From Rhizobiales bacterium UBA697 (lineage in GTDB: Bacteria; Pseudomonadota; Alphaproteobacteria; Rhizobiales; Ancalomicrobiaceae), in assembly GCA_002298965.1 (NCBI GenBank), contig DBMN01000107.1:1-17410 (forward strand): a stretch of DNA of 17,410 nucleotides. Reading direction: 5' to 3'. The translations under genes were made by a program, and so were the position numbers. The notes under the pieces were generated by a model, which did no database searches, was not told the DNA's origin, and saw nothing but the letters and a program-made list of their open reading frames with translations. This document shows positions 1 to 7,700 of this stretch, piece after piece. The stretch's first letter is position 1. Each line of letters begins with the position of its first letter.

Positions 1-2
1 CG

Positions 3-65
3 CCGCGGCCCGGCATCCGCATCGTGCCGGCCGGCGCGCCGGCGCCCGCCCGCCGCGGTCCCTGA
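3..65 (+). CDS. possible 3' end of an upstream gene (partial)
   Basis: The frame beginning at base 3 is open to the window edge and stops at TGA 63-65, giving a Pro/Ala/Arg-rich tail (ends ARRGP). A two-way terminator hairpin follows 33 bases later, with a T5 run on the plus-strand side, which is what one expects where a plus-strand gene converges on cheZ. The tail is too short and too low in complexity to assign a family. In DNA this GC-rich, open frames of this length occur by chance, so the call is weak. Confidence 0.25.
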   Translation, partial: PRPGIRIVPAGAPAPARRGP

Positions 66-97
66 TCGGCCGATCGAACGCTCGTCGACATGCGAAA

Positions 98-125
98 CCG
101 CCGCCCGGAGAGGTCCGGACGGCGG
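98..125 (-). terminator. intrinsic terminator after cheZ, probably two-way
   Basis: CCGCCG (98-103) pairs with CGGCGG (120-125) and CCGGA (105-109) with TCCGG (114-118), around a GAGG loop with one C/A mismatch. On the minus strand the stem is followed directly by TTT, 25-52 bases past the cheZ stop. On the plus strand TTTTT lies at 131-135, five bases past the stem, so it may also end an upstream plus-strand transcript. Confidence 0.7.
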
Positions 126-149
126 CGTCGTTTTTCGGTGCGGATGGGA

Positions 150-815
150 TCAGCGGAACAGCGCGTCGATGTCGTCCTGGTCGGACGTCGACATGACGTC
201 GTCGACGAAGTTCTGGTCGACGCCTTCGCCCGCGTGCTGGGGACCGTGGAGGATCAGCTCGCGCATGCGGCGTTCCTCGTCGCTCTCCTCGGCTTCGCCC
301 TCGTCGTCGTCGATCTTCAGCGTCTTGGCCAGGCCGGCGAGACGGTCCTCGATCCAGGTCAGCGTGCGCACCACCTTGCGGATGCGCTGGCCGGTGATGT
401 CCTGGAACGAGCAGGCCTCGAAGATCGTCACCATCTTCTCGTCGACCAGAGCCTTGAAGGCTTCCGGGTCGGCGCCGTCGGCGGCCATGATGGCCTCGGC
501 GGATTCCATGATGGCGTTGGTCGCGGCTTCGGTCGATTCGACCACGGCGTCGAGCTCGCGGCCGGCTTCCGGAATCTTCTGGAAGCGGATCTGGCCGGGC
601 CGGAAGGCGCCGATGTCGCGACGGAGCAGCGCGATTTCGCCGACGATCGAACGGAATTCGTCGTGGAGCAGCTCATCGACCTTGGCGACGGTGTCGTCCA
701 GGGTCTCGGCCATGCGTTCGGCGAGCGCCATGACGTCGTCGAGCGACAGATCGCGGCGTTCCGTCTGCAGGAACTCGACGATCCGGGCGAGCTGCTCCGG
801 TTTGACCGGAGCCAT
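150..815 (-). CDS. cheZ: CheZ-type chemotaxis phosphatase
   Basis: 221-aa protein that should speed dephosphorylation of CheY-P in the cytoplasm and so end the motor-switching signal. The family mark is the CSFQDITGQRI block (residues 135-145), which carries the FQDxTGQ signature containing the catalytic glutamine of characterised CheZ proteins. It lies in a long helical region (about 20-165). An acidic linker (about 168-182) follows, and the protein ends in DQDDIDALFR, matching the family's C-terminal CheY-binding helix. Length agrees with E. coli CheZ (214 aa). The start at 815 is preceded by an AAGGGGA ribosome site. It lies 72 bp downstream of cheY on the same strand, so the two are almost certainly cotranscribed; no cheA, cheB, cheR or receptor gene is in view. 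Function assignment is secure; the receptor pathway it serves is unknown. Confidence 0.93.
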   Translation of the reverse strand: MAPVKPEQLARIVEFLQTERRDLSLDDVMALAERMAETLDDTVAKVDELLHDEFRSIVGEIALLRRDIGAFRPGQIRFQKIPEAGRELDAVVESTEAATNAIMESAEAIMAADGADPEAFKALVDEKMVTIFEACSFQDITGQRIRKVVRTLTWIEDRLAGLAKTLKIDDDEGEAEESDEERRMRELILHGPQHAGEGVDQNFVDDVMSTSDQDDIDALFR

Positions 816-887
816 GATACGTCCCCTTGGGTTGCAGTCCGTTCCGGCGCGGGCATCCCCTCCCCCGCCGGGGAACCTTTTCGAGCG

Positions 888-1271
888 TCAGTCCTGGAAG
901 ACCGCCTCGATCTTGCCCTTCAGCGTCTGCGCGTTGAACGGCTTGACGATGTAGTTGTTCACGCCGGCCTTCTTGGCGGCGATCACGTTCTCGGTCTTGG
1001 ACTCGGCCGTGACCATGATGAACGGGGTCTTGGACAGACCGCCGTCGGCACGAACGTGCTTGAGCAGTTCGTAGCCGGTCATCGGCTCCATGTTCCAGTC
1101 GGAGATGACGAGGCCGTAGCGGCGCTCCTTCATCTTGCCGAGCGCCTCGGTGCCGTCGGACGCCTCGTCGACGTCCTCGAAGCCGAGCTGCTTCAACAGG
1201 TTGCGGATGATCCGGATCATCGTCTTGTAGTCGTCGACCACGAGAACCGGCATCGAAAGATCAAGCGCCAT
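888..1271 (-). CDS. cheY: CheY chemotaxis response regulator
   Basis: 127-aa single-domain receiver without an output domain. Every receiver landmark is present: acidic pair D13/D14, phospho-acceptor D58 (in ISDWN), T88 in VTAE, Y107 and K110 in NYIVKPF. The W59-N60 pair after the acceptor and the NNYIVKPF block are CheY-like rather than typical of CpdR or DivK. Phosphorylated by a CheA kinase (not in the window), it should bind the flagellar switch. The start at 1271 (MALDLSMPVL) begins right at the domain and has GGAG upstream; the frame is open to 1370 but those residues do not fit the fold. cheZ follows 72 bp downstream, which supports true chemotaxis use. A sigma-54-like site lies about 110-125 bp upstream. 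Alphaproteobacteria often carry several CheY paralogues, so which one this is cannot be told. Confidence 0.93.
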   Translation of the reverse strand: MALDLSMPVLVVDDYKTMIRIIRNLLKQLGFEDVDEASDGTEALGKMKERRYGLVISDWNMEPMTGYELLKHVRADGGLSKTPFIMVTAESKTENVIAAKKAGVNNYIVKPFNAQTLKGKIEAVFQD

Positions 1272-1380
1272 GAGTGGGTACTCCGAACATTGCGCGGCAT
1301 CCCGGCGAGGATGCCCCCTTCCGCACTCTCCGGTCCCACCGACGCCCCATGCAGTCGCGACGTCGATCACCGGCCTTTAC

Positions 1381-1396
1381 CGCAATCTAGGCACCA
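1381..1396 (-). promoter_or_regulatory. candidate sigma-54 promoter for cheYZ
   Basis: Read on the minus strand the site is TGGTGC-N5-TTGCG, with the invariant GG and GC separated by exactly ten bases as in -24/-12 promoters (consensus TGGCAC-N5-TTGCA). It would start transcription near 1370, leaving a leader of about 100 bases before the cheY ATG. Sigma-54 control of flagellar genes is known in alphaproteobacteria such as Caulobacter; use here is inferred from the motif alone. Confidence 0.35.
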
Positions 1397-1406
1397 GTTT
1401 CGAACA

Positions 1407-1420
1407 TTCCGTTAATGGAA
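1407..1420. promoter_or_regulatory. candidate operator palindrome TTCC-GTTAAT-GGAA
   Basis: A 14-bp near-perfect palindrome centred on TTAA, with TTCC/GGAA arms and a single mismatched pair. It ends 11 bp upstream of the sigma-54-like element and lies in an AT-richer patch, so it could be an activator or repressor site. No regulator is identified. Confidence 0.3.
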
Positions 1421-1703
1421 CCCGCCGGGAAGCCAATGAAACCGCGGGAATTGTCGTCGAGGAGCGCGACGGGAACTCGCGATCCGTGGGCCGAAGGGCG
1501 AACAACCGCGAATTTCGGCAGTTTTTCTGTGGTTTCGCGTGATACCGAAGATTAACCTTGTTCTTCTTCGCATGCAGATCGGCCCTTCGGCATCGGCCTT
1601 GACCCGCCGAGGCGGGCGCGGCACGGTCTGCGCGACGATCAGGGCGCCGAAGCGTCGATTCATCGTCTCCGAGCCTTCGTCGCCTCCGAAAGAACGTGGT
1701 CCG

Positions 1704-2714
1704 ATGTCGCAAGAAGTGGAGCGCCGTGCAGGCGCCGCGCCGCAGCCGTACGATCTCGCAGATCGCCTGCCCGACCGCCTCCGCGGTGGTCATGTCGCCA
1801 TCGGCAACTTCGACGGCGTCCATCGCGGCCATCAGGCGGTGCTCGGGGCGGCGCTCGATCGGGCGCGGGCGGAAGGCAAGCCGGCCCTGACGCTGACCTT
1901 CGAACCGCATCCGCGCTCCTTCTTCACTCCCGATCGGCCGGTCTTCCGCCTGACGCCGCCCGAGGCCAAGGCGCGCATCGTCGGCGCCCTCGGGCTCGAC
2001 GGGCTGGTGGTCGGCCGTTTCGACGCCGCCTTCGCCGCGCTCTCGGCCGAGGACTTCGTCCGGGACGTGCTGATCGGCCGGCTCGGCGCCTCCAGCATCA
2101 CCATCGGCTGGGACTTCCAGTTCGGCCGCGACCGCCAGGGCACGCCCGGCTTCCTGCACGAGGCGGGACGGCGCCACGGCTTCGGCGTCGACGTGGTCGA
2201 GCCCTTCGCCTGCGAGGGCGGCGAGCCGGTGTCGTCGAGCCGCATCCGCGCCGCGCTCGAGGCCGGCGACATCGCCGAGGCGCACGGGCTGCTCGGCTAT
2301 CGCTGGTTCGTCGAGGGCGAGATCGTCCACGGCGACGCCCGCGGCCGCCTGCTCGGCTTCCCCACCGCCAACATGCGCCTGCCCGAGAACTGCCGGCTGA
2401 AGCAGGGCGTGTGGGCCGTGACCTTCACCATCGACGGGCTGACCCGCCACGGCGTCGCCAACTGGGGCCGCCGGCCGCAGTTCGACGACGGTGCGCCGGT
2501 GCTCGAGACGCATGTCTTCGACTTCTCCGGCGATCTCTACGGCAAGCGCGTCGACGTCGGCTTCGTCTCCTTCCTACGGCCGGAGGCGAAGTTCGCCTCG
2601 GTCGACGCGCTGGTGGCGCAGATGCACCTCGACGCCGCCGAGGCGCGCGCCGTCCTCTCCTCGATGTCGCCGGGCACCGCGCTCGACAGGGCTCTGGCGG
2701 GAGAGATCGCGTGA
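1704..2714 (+). CDS. ribF: bifunctional riboflavin kinase / FAD synthetase
   Basis: 336-aa RibF, which phosphorylates riboflavin to FMN and adenylylates FMN to FAD. N-terminal nucleotidyltransferase domain: GNFDGVHRGH (34-43, HxGH-like), TFEPHPR (65-71), GWDFQFGRDRQG (135-146) and SSSRIR (177-182). C-terminal flavokinase domain: GRLLGFPTANM (214-224), GVANWGRRP (250-258), catalytic-type Glu268 in LETH, and DLYGKRVDV followed by FLRPEAKF. Length is normal for the family. I chose the ATG at 1704: the frame is open back to 1539, but upstream residues are composition-biased and the domain starts near residue 28. The ribosome site is weak (AAAGAA). It overlaps the next gene by four bases (GTGA), so the two are translationally coupled. 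No FMN riboswitch is visible upstream. Confidence 0.95.
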   Translation: MSQEVERRAGAAPQPYDLADRLPDRLRGGHVAIGNFDGVHRGHQAVLGAALDRARAEGKPALTLTFEPHPRSFFTPDRPVFRLTPPEAKARIVGALGLDGLVVGRFDAAFAALSAEDFVRDVLIGRLGASSITIGWDFQFGRDRQGTPGFLHEAGRRHGFGVDVVEPFACEGGEPVSSSRIRAALEAGDIAEAHGLLGYRWFVEGEIVHGDARGRLLGFPTANMRLPENCRLKQGVWAVTFTIDGLTRHGVANWGRRPQFDDGAPVLETHVFDFSGDLYGKRVDVGFVSFLRPEAKFASVDALVAQMHLDAAEARAVLSSMSPGTALDRALAGEIA

Positions 2715-3631
2715 CCCCCGGTTCCTCCTCGATCGTCCGCGGCATCACCATCATGACCGCGGCGATGCTGATCGTCCCGTCGATGGACGTGCTGGCCAAG
2801 GTCCTCACCCGCTCGATGCCGGCGATGGAAGTGGCCTTCGCCCGTTTCGTCGGTCAGCTCCTGGTCGCCACGCTCGTCGGTCTCGCCATCGGCGAGGGGC
2901 GGCGGCTGATGCCGCCGAAGCCCGCCGGCCATCTGCTGCGCGGCCTGTTCCTGGCGGCGACGTCGCTCCTGTTCTTCACCTCGCTCGCCACCATGCCGCT
3001 CACCGACGCGTTGGCGATCGCCTTCGCCGAGCCGATGATCCTGACGGCGGTGTCGCCCTGGCTCCTCGGCGAGACGGTCGGCTGGCGGCGCTGGGCGGCC
3101 TGCGGCGTCGGCTTCCTCGGCACGCTGATCATCATCCGGCCGAGCTTCGAACAGTTCGGCGCCACGGCGCTGCTGCCGCTCGCCGCCGCCTTCACCTTCG
3201 CCGGCTACCACGTCATGACGCGGCGCCTGTCGGGGCAGGGGACGCTGACGGCGGTGCAGTTCACCACCGGCCTGATCGGCACCGTGGCGCTCGGCATCGG
3301 CCTCGCGATCTCCTCCAACGCCGGCTGGCTCTCCGGGCCGGTGGTGTGGCCGACGGGCTGGAGCTGGGCGATCTTCTTCTCGATCGGCGTCATCTCCTTC
3401 GTCACCCACGGGATGATCGTCACCGCCTTCGGCCATGCGCCGGCCGCGGTTCTGGCGCCCTTCGGCTATCTCGAGATCGTCTCGGCGACGGCGCTGTCCT
3501 ACTTCGTCTTCGGCGACTTCCCCGATCGTCCGACCTGGGCCGGCATCGCGCTGATCGTCGCCTCCGGCCTCTACATCGTCCATCGCGAGCGCATCCGCGG
3601 CATGTCGCGGGTGCTGCCGCCGACCGAGTGA
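2711..3631 (+). CDS. EamA/DMT-family inner-membrane transporter, candidate riboflavin importer
   Basis: 306-aa, strongly hydrophobic protein with about ten membrane segments arranged as two EamA repeats (roughly 8-135 and 150-290). Typical marks are the AIAFAEPMILTAVSPWLLGE block (about 98-117) at the end of repeat one and the AVLAPFGYLEIVSATALSYF region in repeat two. The GTG start at 2711 lies inside the ribF stop (GTGA) and has a good GGGAGAG ribosome site; longer in-frame versions from 2411 would run through ribF and are shadows. EamA proteins export or import many small metabolites. Because the riboflavin importer RibN of Rhizobium leguminosarum belongs to this family, tight coupling to ribF makes riboflavin uptake the best guess. 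The substrate cannot be read from the sequence. Confidence 0.85.
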   Translation: MTPGSSSIVRGITIMTAAMLIVPSMDVLAKVLTRSMPAMEVAFARFVGQLLVATLVGLAIGEGRRLMPPKPAGHLLRGLFLAATSLLFFTSLATMPLTDALAIAFAEPMILTAVSPWLLGETVGWRRWAACGVGFLGTLIIIRPSFEQFGATALLPLAAAFTFAGYHVMTRRLSGQGTLTAVQFTTGLIGTVALGIGLAISSNAGWLSGPVVWPTGWSWAIFFSIGVISFVTHGMIVTAFGHAPAAVLAPFGYLEIVSATALSYFVFGDFPDRPTWAGIALIVASGLYIVHRERIRGMSRVLPPTE

Positions 3632-3685
3632 GGCGGCGCGCGCGCCACGGACGTCCCCCCGATCGAGAATTCGTGTTCGCAACGC

Positions 3686-3740
3686 GATTGCGTTTGCGTG
3701 CAGACATGCAATCTTACCGAACTGCTACGCAAATCTGCGT
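3686..3740 (+). promoter_or_regulatory. leader region of the porin gene with stacked repeats
   Basis: Two TTGCGT copies (3689-3694, 3694-3699), an inverted repeat GATTGC (3686-3691) / GCAATC (3708-3713), and a hairpin ACGCA-AATC-TGCGT (3727-3740) that directly abuts the GGAGGGGG ribosome site at 3741-3748. A weak sigma-70-like pair TTGCGT (3689) and TCTTAC (3712), spaced 17 bp, overlaps the first repeat. The hairpin is placed so that it could affect ribosome access; this is inference. Confidence 0.35.
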
Positions 3741-3755
3741 GGAGGGGGATTGGTC

Positions 3756-4451
3756 ATGCGCAAATCGTTGATCGTCGCGGCGATCGTCCTGCCCGCCGCT
3801 CTCGCCACCGGTTCGGCTTCGGCCGCCGATCTCTATCGTCCGGCCCCGTCGTCGGCGATGATGGAGCCGGTCGCGACGGCCTGGAACTGGACCGGCTTCT
3901 ATGCCGGCGCCCATCTCGGCGGCATCTGGTCGAAGACGCACTGGAGCGACTTCCCCGGCGCCGCCTTCGACCTCGACGGCGGCAGCGTGATCGGCGGCCT
4001 CCAGGTCGGTTACAACTACCAGATCAATGCCTTCGTGCTCGGCGGCGAGGTCGGCGTCAGCGCCCTCGACCTGTCGGCCAAGGGCCAGTGCTCGACCACG
4101 GCCGCCACCGAATGCCGGACGCGGCAGAGCTGGATCGTCGATGCCCGCCTGAAGGCCGGCTACGCCTTCGACCGGCTGCTGGTCTACGGTACCGGCGGTG
4201 TCGCCTTCTCCGAGACCCGCAACGATCAGACCATCGGCGTCGTCCAGAGCTGGGGCGGTTCCTCGCGCGTCGGCTGGACCGCCGGTCTCGGCCTCGAATA
4301 CGCCCTGACCAACAACTGGTCGGCCGGCATCGAGTGGAAGCACTACGACTTCGGTGCCGAGACCCGGACGGTCGCCGGCAACAATCCGCCGTCGATCCGC
4401 TTCCGTTCGACCTCGGACGCGGTGCTCGCCAAGGTCAATTATCGCTTCTGA
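3756..4451 (+). CDS. Omp25/RopB-like outer membrane beta-barrel protein
   Basis: 231-aa secreted protein. Signal peptide MRKSLIVAAIVLPAALATG with cleavage predicted after SASA near residue 24. The mature part has the family pattern: aromatic WNWTGFYAGAHLGG (about 43-56), VIGGLQVGYNYQ with LGGEVGVSA, WIVDARLKAGYAF, RVGWTAGLGLEYAL, and a C-terminal YRF ending in the Phe expected for outer-membrane insertion. Length fits the eight-stranded Omp25/Omp31 group of Hyphomicrobiales. Two cysteines eleven apart (QCS...ECR) fall in a probable surface loop and could form a disulfide. ATG 3756 is chosen over an in-frame TTG at 3750 because GGAGGGGG lies 7 bases before it. It appears to be a single-gene unit with its own leader and a terminator-like hairpin. 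Its role in permeability or envelope stability is inferred from the family. Confidence 0.88.
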   Translation: MRKSLIVAAIVLPAALATGSASAADLYRPAPSSAMMEPVATAWNWTGFYAGAHLGGIWSKTHWSDFPGAAFDLDGGSVIGGLQVGYNYQINAFVLGGEVGVSALDLSAKGQCSTTAATECRTRQSWIVDARLKAGYAFDRLLVYGTGGVAFSETRNDQTIGVVQSWGGSSRVGWTAGLGLEYALTNNWSAGIEWKHYDFGAETRTVAGNNPPSIRFRSTSDAVLAKVNYRF

Positions 4452-4789
4452 GGTGCCTGCGCCTCGGCGCCGGTTTCGCCCCCGCGTGCCCTGCCGGGTC
4501 CGCGGGGGTCGTCGTTCGTGGCCGCGCGCGGCCCTTCGCCTCTTCCGATCCTCGGCGTCTCCTGTTAGAACGCGGGCCATGACCCAGCGGCGAACCGACC
4601 GGACGGCGCTTCCGTCCCCGCGCCCGATCGCGCGAATTATCGGCCCGGACCTGCGCGCGCGCGCCTGACGCGACGCCGCCGGTTCGGGAACGACGTCGCG
4701 TGTCCCCGCGCGACACCCGCCCCAGAGGCCCCCTCGGCTCACGAGGCGCGGGCCTGCCCCAGACACGAGCGCTCTCTCGAGGACCCGAG
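4452..4789. other. intergenic region between porin gene and ileS
   Basis: 338 bp, very GC-rich, without a gene I can support. The first part holds the porin terminator-like hairpin (4479-4508). A possible promoter for ileS is CTTCCG-N17-TTAGAA ending near 4570, which is a weak match. A 29-codon Arg/Pro-rich frame at 4579-4668 has no ribosome site or recognisable sequence. Nothing tRNA-like is seen. Confidence 0.5.
4479..4508 (+). terminator. terminator-like hairpin after the porin gene
   Basis: CCCCCGCG (4479-4486) pairs perfectly with CGCGGGGG (4501-4508) around a 14-base loop that can form a further short CCC/GGG stem. It begins 28 bases past the porin stop. The following sequence (TCGTCGTTCG) is poor in T, so it may work as an mRNA-protecting stem rather than a strict intrinsic terminator. 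Confidence 0.5.
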
Positions 4790-7700
4790 ATGACCGACAA
4801 GACCGTCGATTATTCCAAGACTCTCTTCCTGCCCAAGACCGATTTTCCGATGCGCGCCGGCCTGCCGGAGAACGAGCCGAAGATCCTGGCCAAGTGGAAG
4901 GACGCCGATCTCTATCGCGCCCAGCGTGCCGAGGCCGCCGGTCGGCCGAAGTTCGTCCTCCACGACGGCCCTCCCTACGCCAACGGCAACCTCCACATCG
5001 GCCACGCGCTGAACAAGATCCTCAAGGACGTGATCACCCGCCAGAAGCAGATGGAAGGGTTTGATTCCAACTACGTTCCGGGTTGGGACTGCCACGGTCT
5101 GCCGATCGAGTGGAAGATCGAGGAGAAGTATCGCGCCGCGGGCAAGAACAAGGACGAGGTGCCGATCAACGAGTTCCGCGCCGAGTGCCGCGCCTTCGCC
5201 GAGCACTGGGTCGGCGTGCAGTCGGCCGAGTTCCAGCGCCTCGGCGTGATCGGCGACTTCGAGAACCCCTATCTCACCATGGCCTACGAGGCCGAGGCGG
5301 TGATCGCCGGCGAGCTGCAGAAGTTCGCCGTCTCCGGCCAGCTCTATCGCGGCTCCAAGCCGGTGATGTGGTCGGTCGTCGAGCGCACCGCGCTGGCGGA
5401 AGCCGAGGTCGAGTATCAGGACTATCAGTCCGATACGATCTTCGTGAAGTTCCCGGTGAAGAGCTTCGAGAAGGGGTTCGAAGCTGCTGCGACACAGCTG
5501 AACGATGGCGAGCCCAACGAAGTCGTCGAACTGATCAAGTCCGCGTCCGTCGTCATCTGGACGACCACGCCCTGGACCATCCCCGGCAACCGCGCCGTCT
5601 CCTTCTCCAACCGCATCGCCTACGGTCTCTATGAAGTGACCGCGGCGCCGGCCGAGAACTGGGCGAAGGTCGGCGACAAGCTGATCCTCGCCGACAAGCT
5701 CGCCGAAGAGGTGATGAAGGCGGCCAAGGTCGAGGGCTTCGCGAAGGTGCGGGACATCAGCAGCGGAGAGCTCGAAATGCTCACGCTCGCTCATCCGCTC
5801 GCCCATCTCGGCTACACGTTCACCGTCCCCATGCTCGACGGCGACCACGTCACCGACGATTCGGGCACCGGCTTCGTCCACACCGCGCCGGGTCACGGCC
5901 GCGAGGACTTCGAGATCTGGATGCACAATGCCCGCGCGCTCGAGCTGCGCGGCATCGATCCCGCGATCCCCTTCACCGTCGACGACGGCGGCTTCCTGAC
6001 GGAAGACGCGCCGGGCTTCGTCGGTGCCTCCGTCATCACCGACAAGGGCGACAAGGGCGACGCCAACCCCCGTGTCATCGCCGCGCTGGTCGAGGCCGGC
6101 GCGCTGATCGCGCGCGGGCGGATGAAGCACCAGTATCCGCATTCCTGGCGCTCCAAGAAGCCGGTAATCTTCCGCAACACGCCGCAGTGGTTCGTCTACA
6201 TGGACCGCCAGATCCGCGGGACGGCCGCGGAAGCCGCCGGCTCCAACGAGCCCGATACGCTGCGCGCCCGCGCCCTCAAGGCGATCGCCGAGACCACCTT
6301 CTATCCCCCGGCGGGCCAGAACCGGCTGAACGGCATGATCGCCAATCGCCCCGATTGGGTCCTGTCGCGCCAGCGCGCCTGGGGCGTGCCGATCGCCGTC
6401 TTCCGCAACACCGCGACCGGCGAACTGGCGCCGGGACCGACCTTCGCCAAGAACGACGAGCTGCAGAAGCGCGTCCATGACGCCTTCCTCGCCCACGGCG
6501 CCGACGCCTGGTACGAGGCCGGCGCCAAGGAGCGCTTCCTCGGCGGGCTGGTCGACGATCTCGGCCCCTGGGAACAGGTGCGCGACATCCTCGACGTCTG
6601 GTTTGATTCGGGCTCGACCCACGCCTTCTGCCTGAAGAAGCGTCCGGATCTGAAGTGGCCGGCCGACATGTATCTCGAGGGCTCGGACCAGCATCGCGGC
6701 TGGTTCCATTCCTCGCTGCTCGAGAGCTGCGGCACCAACGGTCGCGCGCCCTACGACGCCGTGCTCACCCACGGCTTCGTCATGGCCGAGGACGGCCGCA
6801 AGATGTCGAAGTCGCTCGGCAACATCGTCGCGCCGCAGGACGTCATCAAGCAGTCCGGCGCCGACATCCTGCGTCTGTGGGTGATGACCTCCGACTATGC
6901 CGACGACCTGCGCATCGGCAAGGAGATCCTCCAGACCAACGTCGAGAGCTATCGCAAGATCCGCAACACCATCCGCTGGATGCTCGGCACGCTGGCCCAT
7001 CACGATGCGGCGGGCGACCCGGCCTTCGGCGAATTGCCGGAACTCGAGCGGCTGATCCTGCATCGCCTCGTCGAGGTCTCGGACGCGGTGAAGGCGGGTT
7101 ACGCGGCCTACGACTTCAAGAAGGTCGTCGGCGCGATCCTGAACTTCATGGTGGTCGATCTCTCGGCCTTCTGGTTCGACGTCCGCAAGGATGCGCTCTA
7201 CTGCGAGGCCAAGTCCTCGGCCAAGCGCCGCAGCGCGCTCTTCGTGGTCGATCGGCTGTTCGACGCGCTCGCCAAGTGGCTGGCGCCGATGCTGCCCTTC
7301 ACCATGGAAGAGGCCTGGGGCCATCGCTTCCCCGGCGCCGGCTCGATCCATCTCGAGCTCTTCCCCGAGGTGCCGGACAGCTGGCGCGACGACGCTCTCG
7401 CGGCGAAATGGGCGAAGATCCGTGATGTCCGTCGCGTCGTCACCGGCGCGCTCGAGATCGAGCGTGCCGCCAAGCGCATCGGCTCCAGCCTCGAGGCCGG
7501 CCCGGTCGTCCACGTCACCGACGCCGACCTGATGGCGGCGCTCGACGGCATCGACCTCGCCGAGGTGGCGATCACCTCGTCGATCGTGGTCCGCGCCGAC
7601 GAAGGTCCGGCCGAGGCCTTCCGCCTCGCCGACGTCGCCGGCGTCGCGGTGGTGCCGGTCAAGCTCGAGGGCACGCGTTGTGCCCGCTCGTGGCGGATCG

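Larger units (their letters stand above)
1272..1703. other. divergent intergenic region between cheY and ribF
   Basis: 432 bp without a convincing gene. It is more AT-rich around 1380-1565 than the flanking coding DNA. It holds a sigma-54-like element facing cheY (1381-1396), a TTCC/GGAA palindrome (1407-1420), an inverted repeat CGCGAA (1507-1512) / TTCGCG (1534-1539), a TTAACCTT octamer (1552-1559) one base from the CtrA half-site TTAACCAT, a CCCGCC-GA-GGCGGG palindrome (1603-1616) and one GANTC site (GATTC, 1657-1661). I see no clear sigma-70 promoter for ribF and no FMN riboswitch. Confidence 0.6.

Noticed and set aside
861..875. TCCCC/GGGGA inverted repeat between cheY and cheZ as a terminator
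   Set aside because: Only five base pairs and no U tract on the minus strand. It lies between two genes that appear cotranscribed.
1272..1370. N-terminal extension of cheY by 33 codons
   Set aside because: The extra residues do not belong to a receiver fold, and the start at 1271 has a GGAG site at a proper distance.
1539..1703. N-terminal extension of ribF by 55 codons
   Set aside because: RibF homologues begin shortly before the GNFDGVH motif. The upstream residues cover inverted repeats and a GANTC site and lack family similarity.
1421..1703. FMN riboswitch upstream of ribF
   Set aside because: The conserved RFN-element segments were looked for and not seen. ribF is not a usual target in this group.
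3635..3646. GGCGCGCGCGCC perfect 12-bp palindrome just after the transporter gene
   Set aside because: An alternating GC run has no loop to make a useful hairpin and no T tract; it is expected from composition.
4579..4668. 29-codon ORF upstream of ileS as a leader peptide
   Set aside because: It has no ribosome site, no run of isoleucine codons and an Arg/Pro-rich composition expected by chance; no attenuator hairpin pair is evident after it.
4739..7513. 924-codon open frame on the minus strand opposite ileS
   Set aside because: Its product is Arg/Asp/Gly/Leu-rich with no family pattern. It is the usual antisense shadow of a GC-rich gene, and ileS on the other strand is certain.
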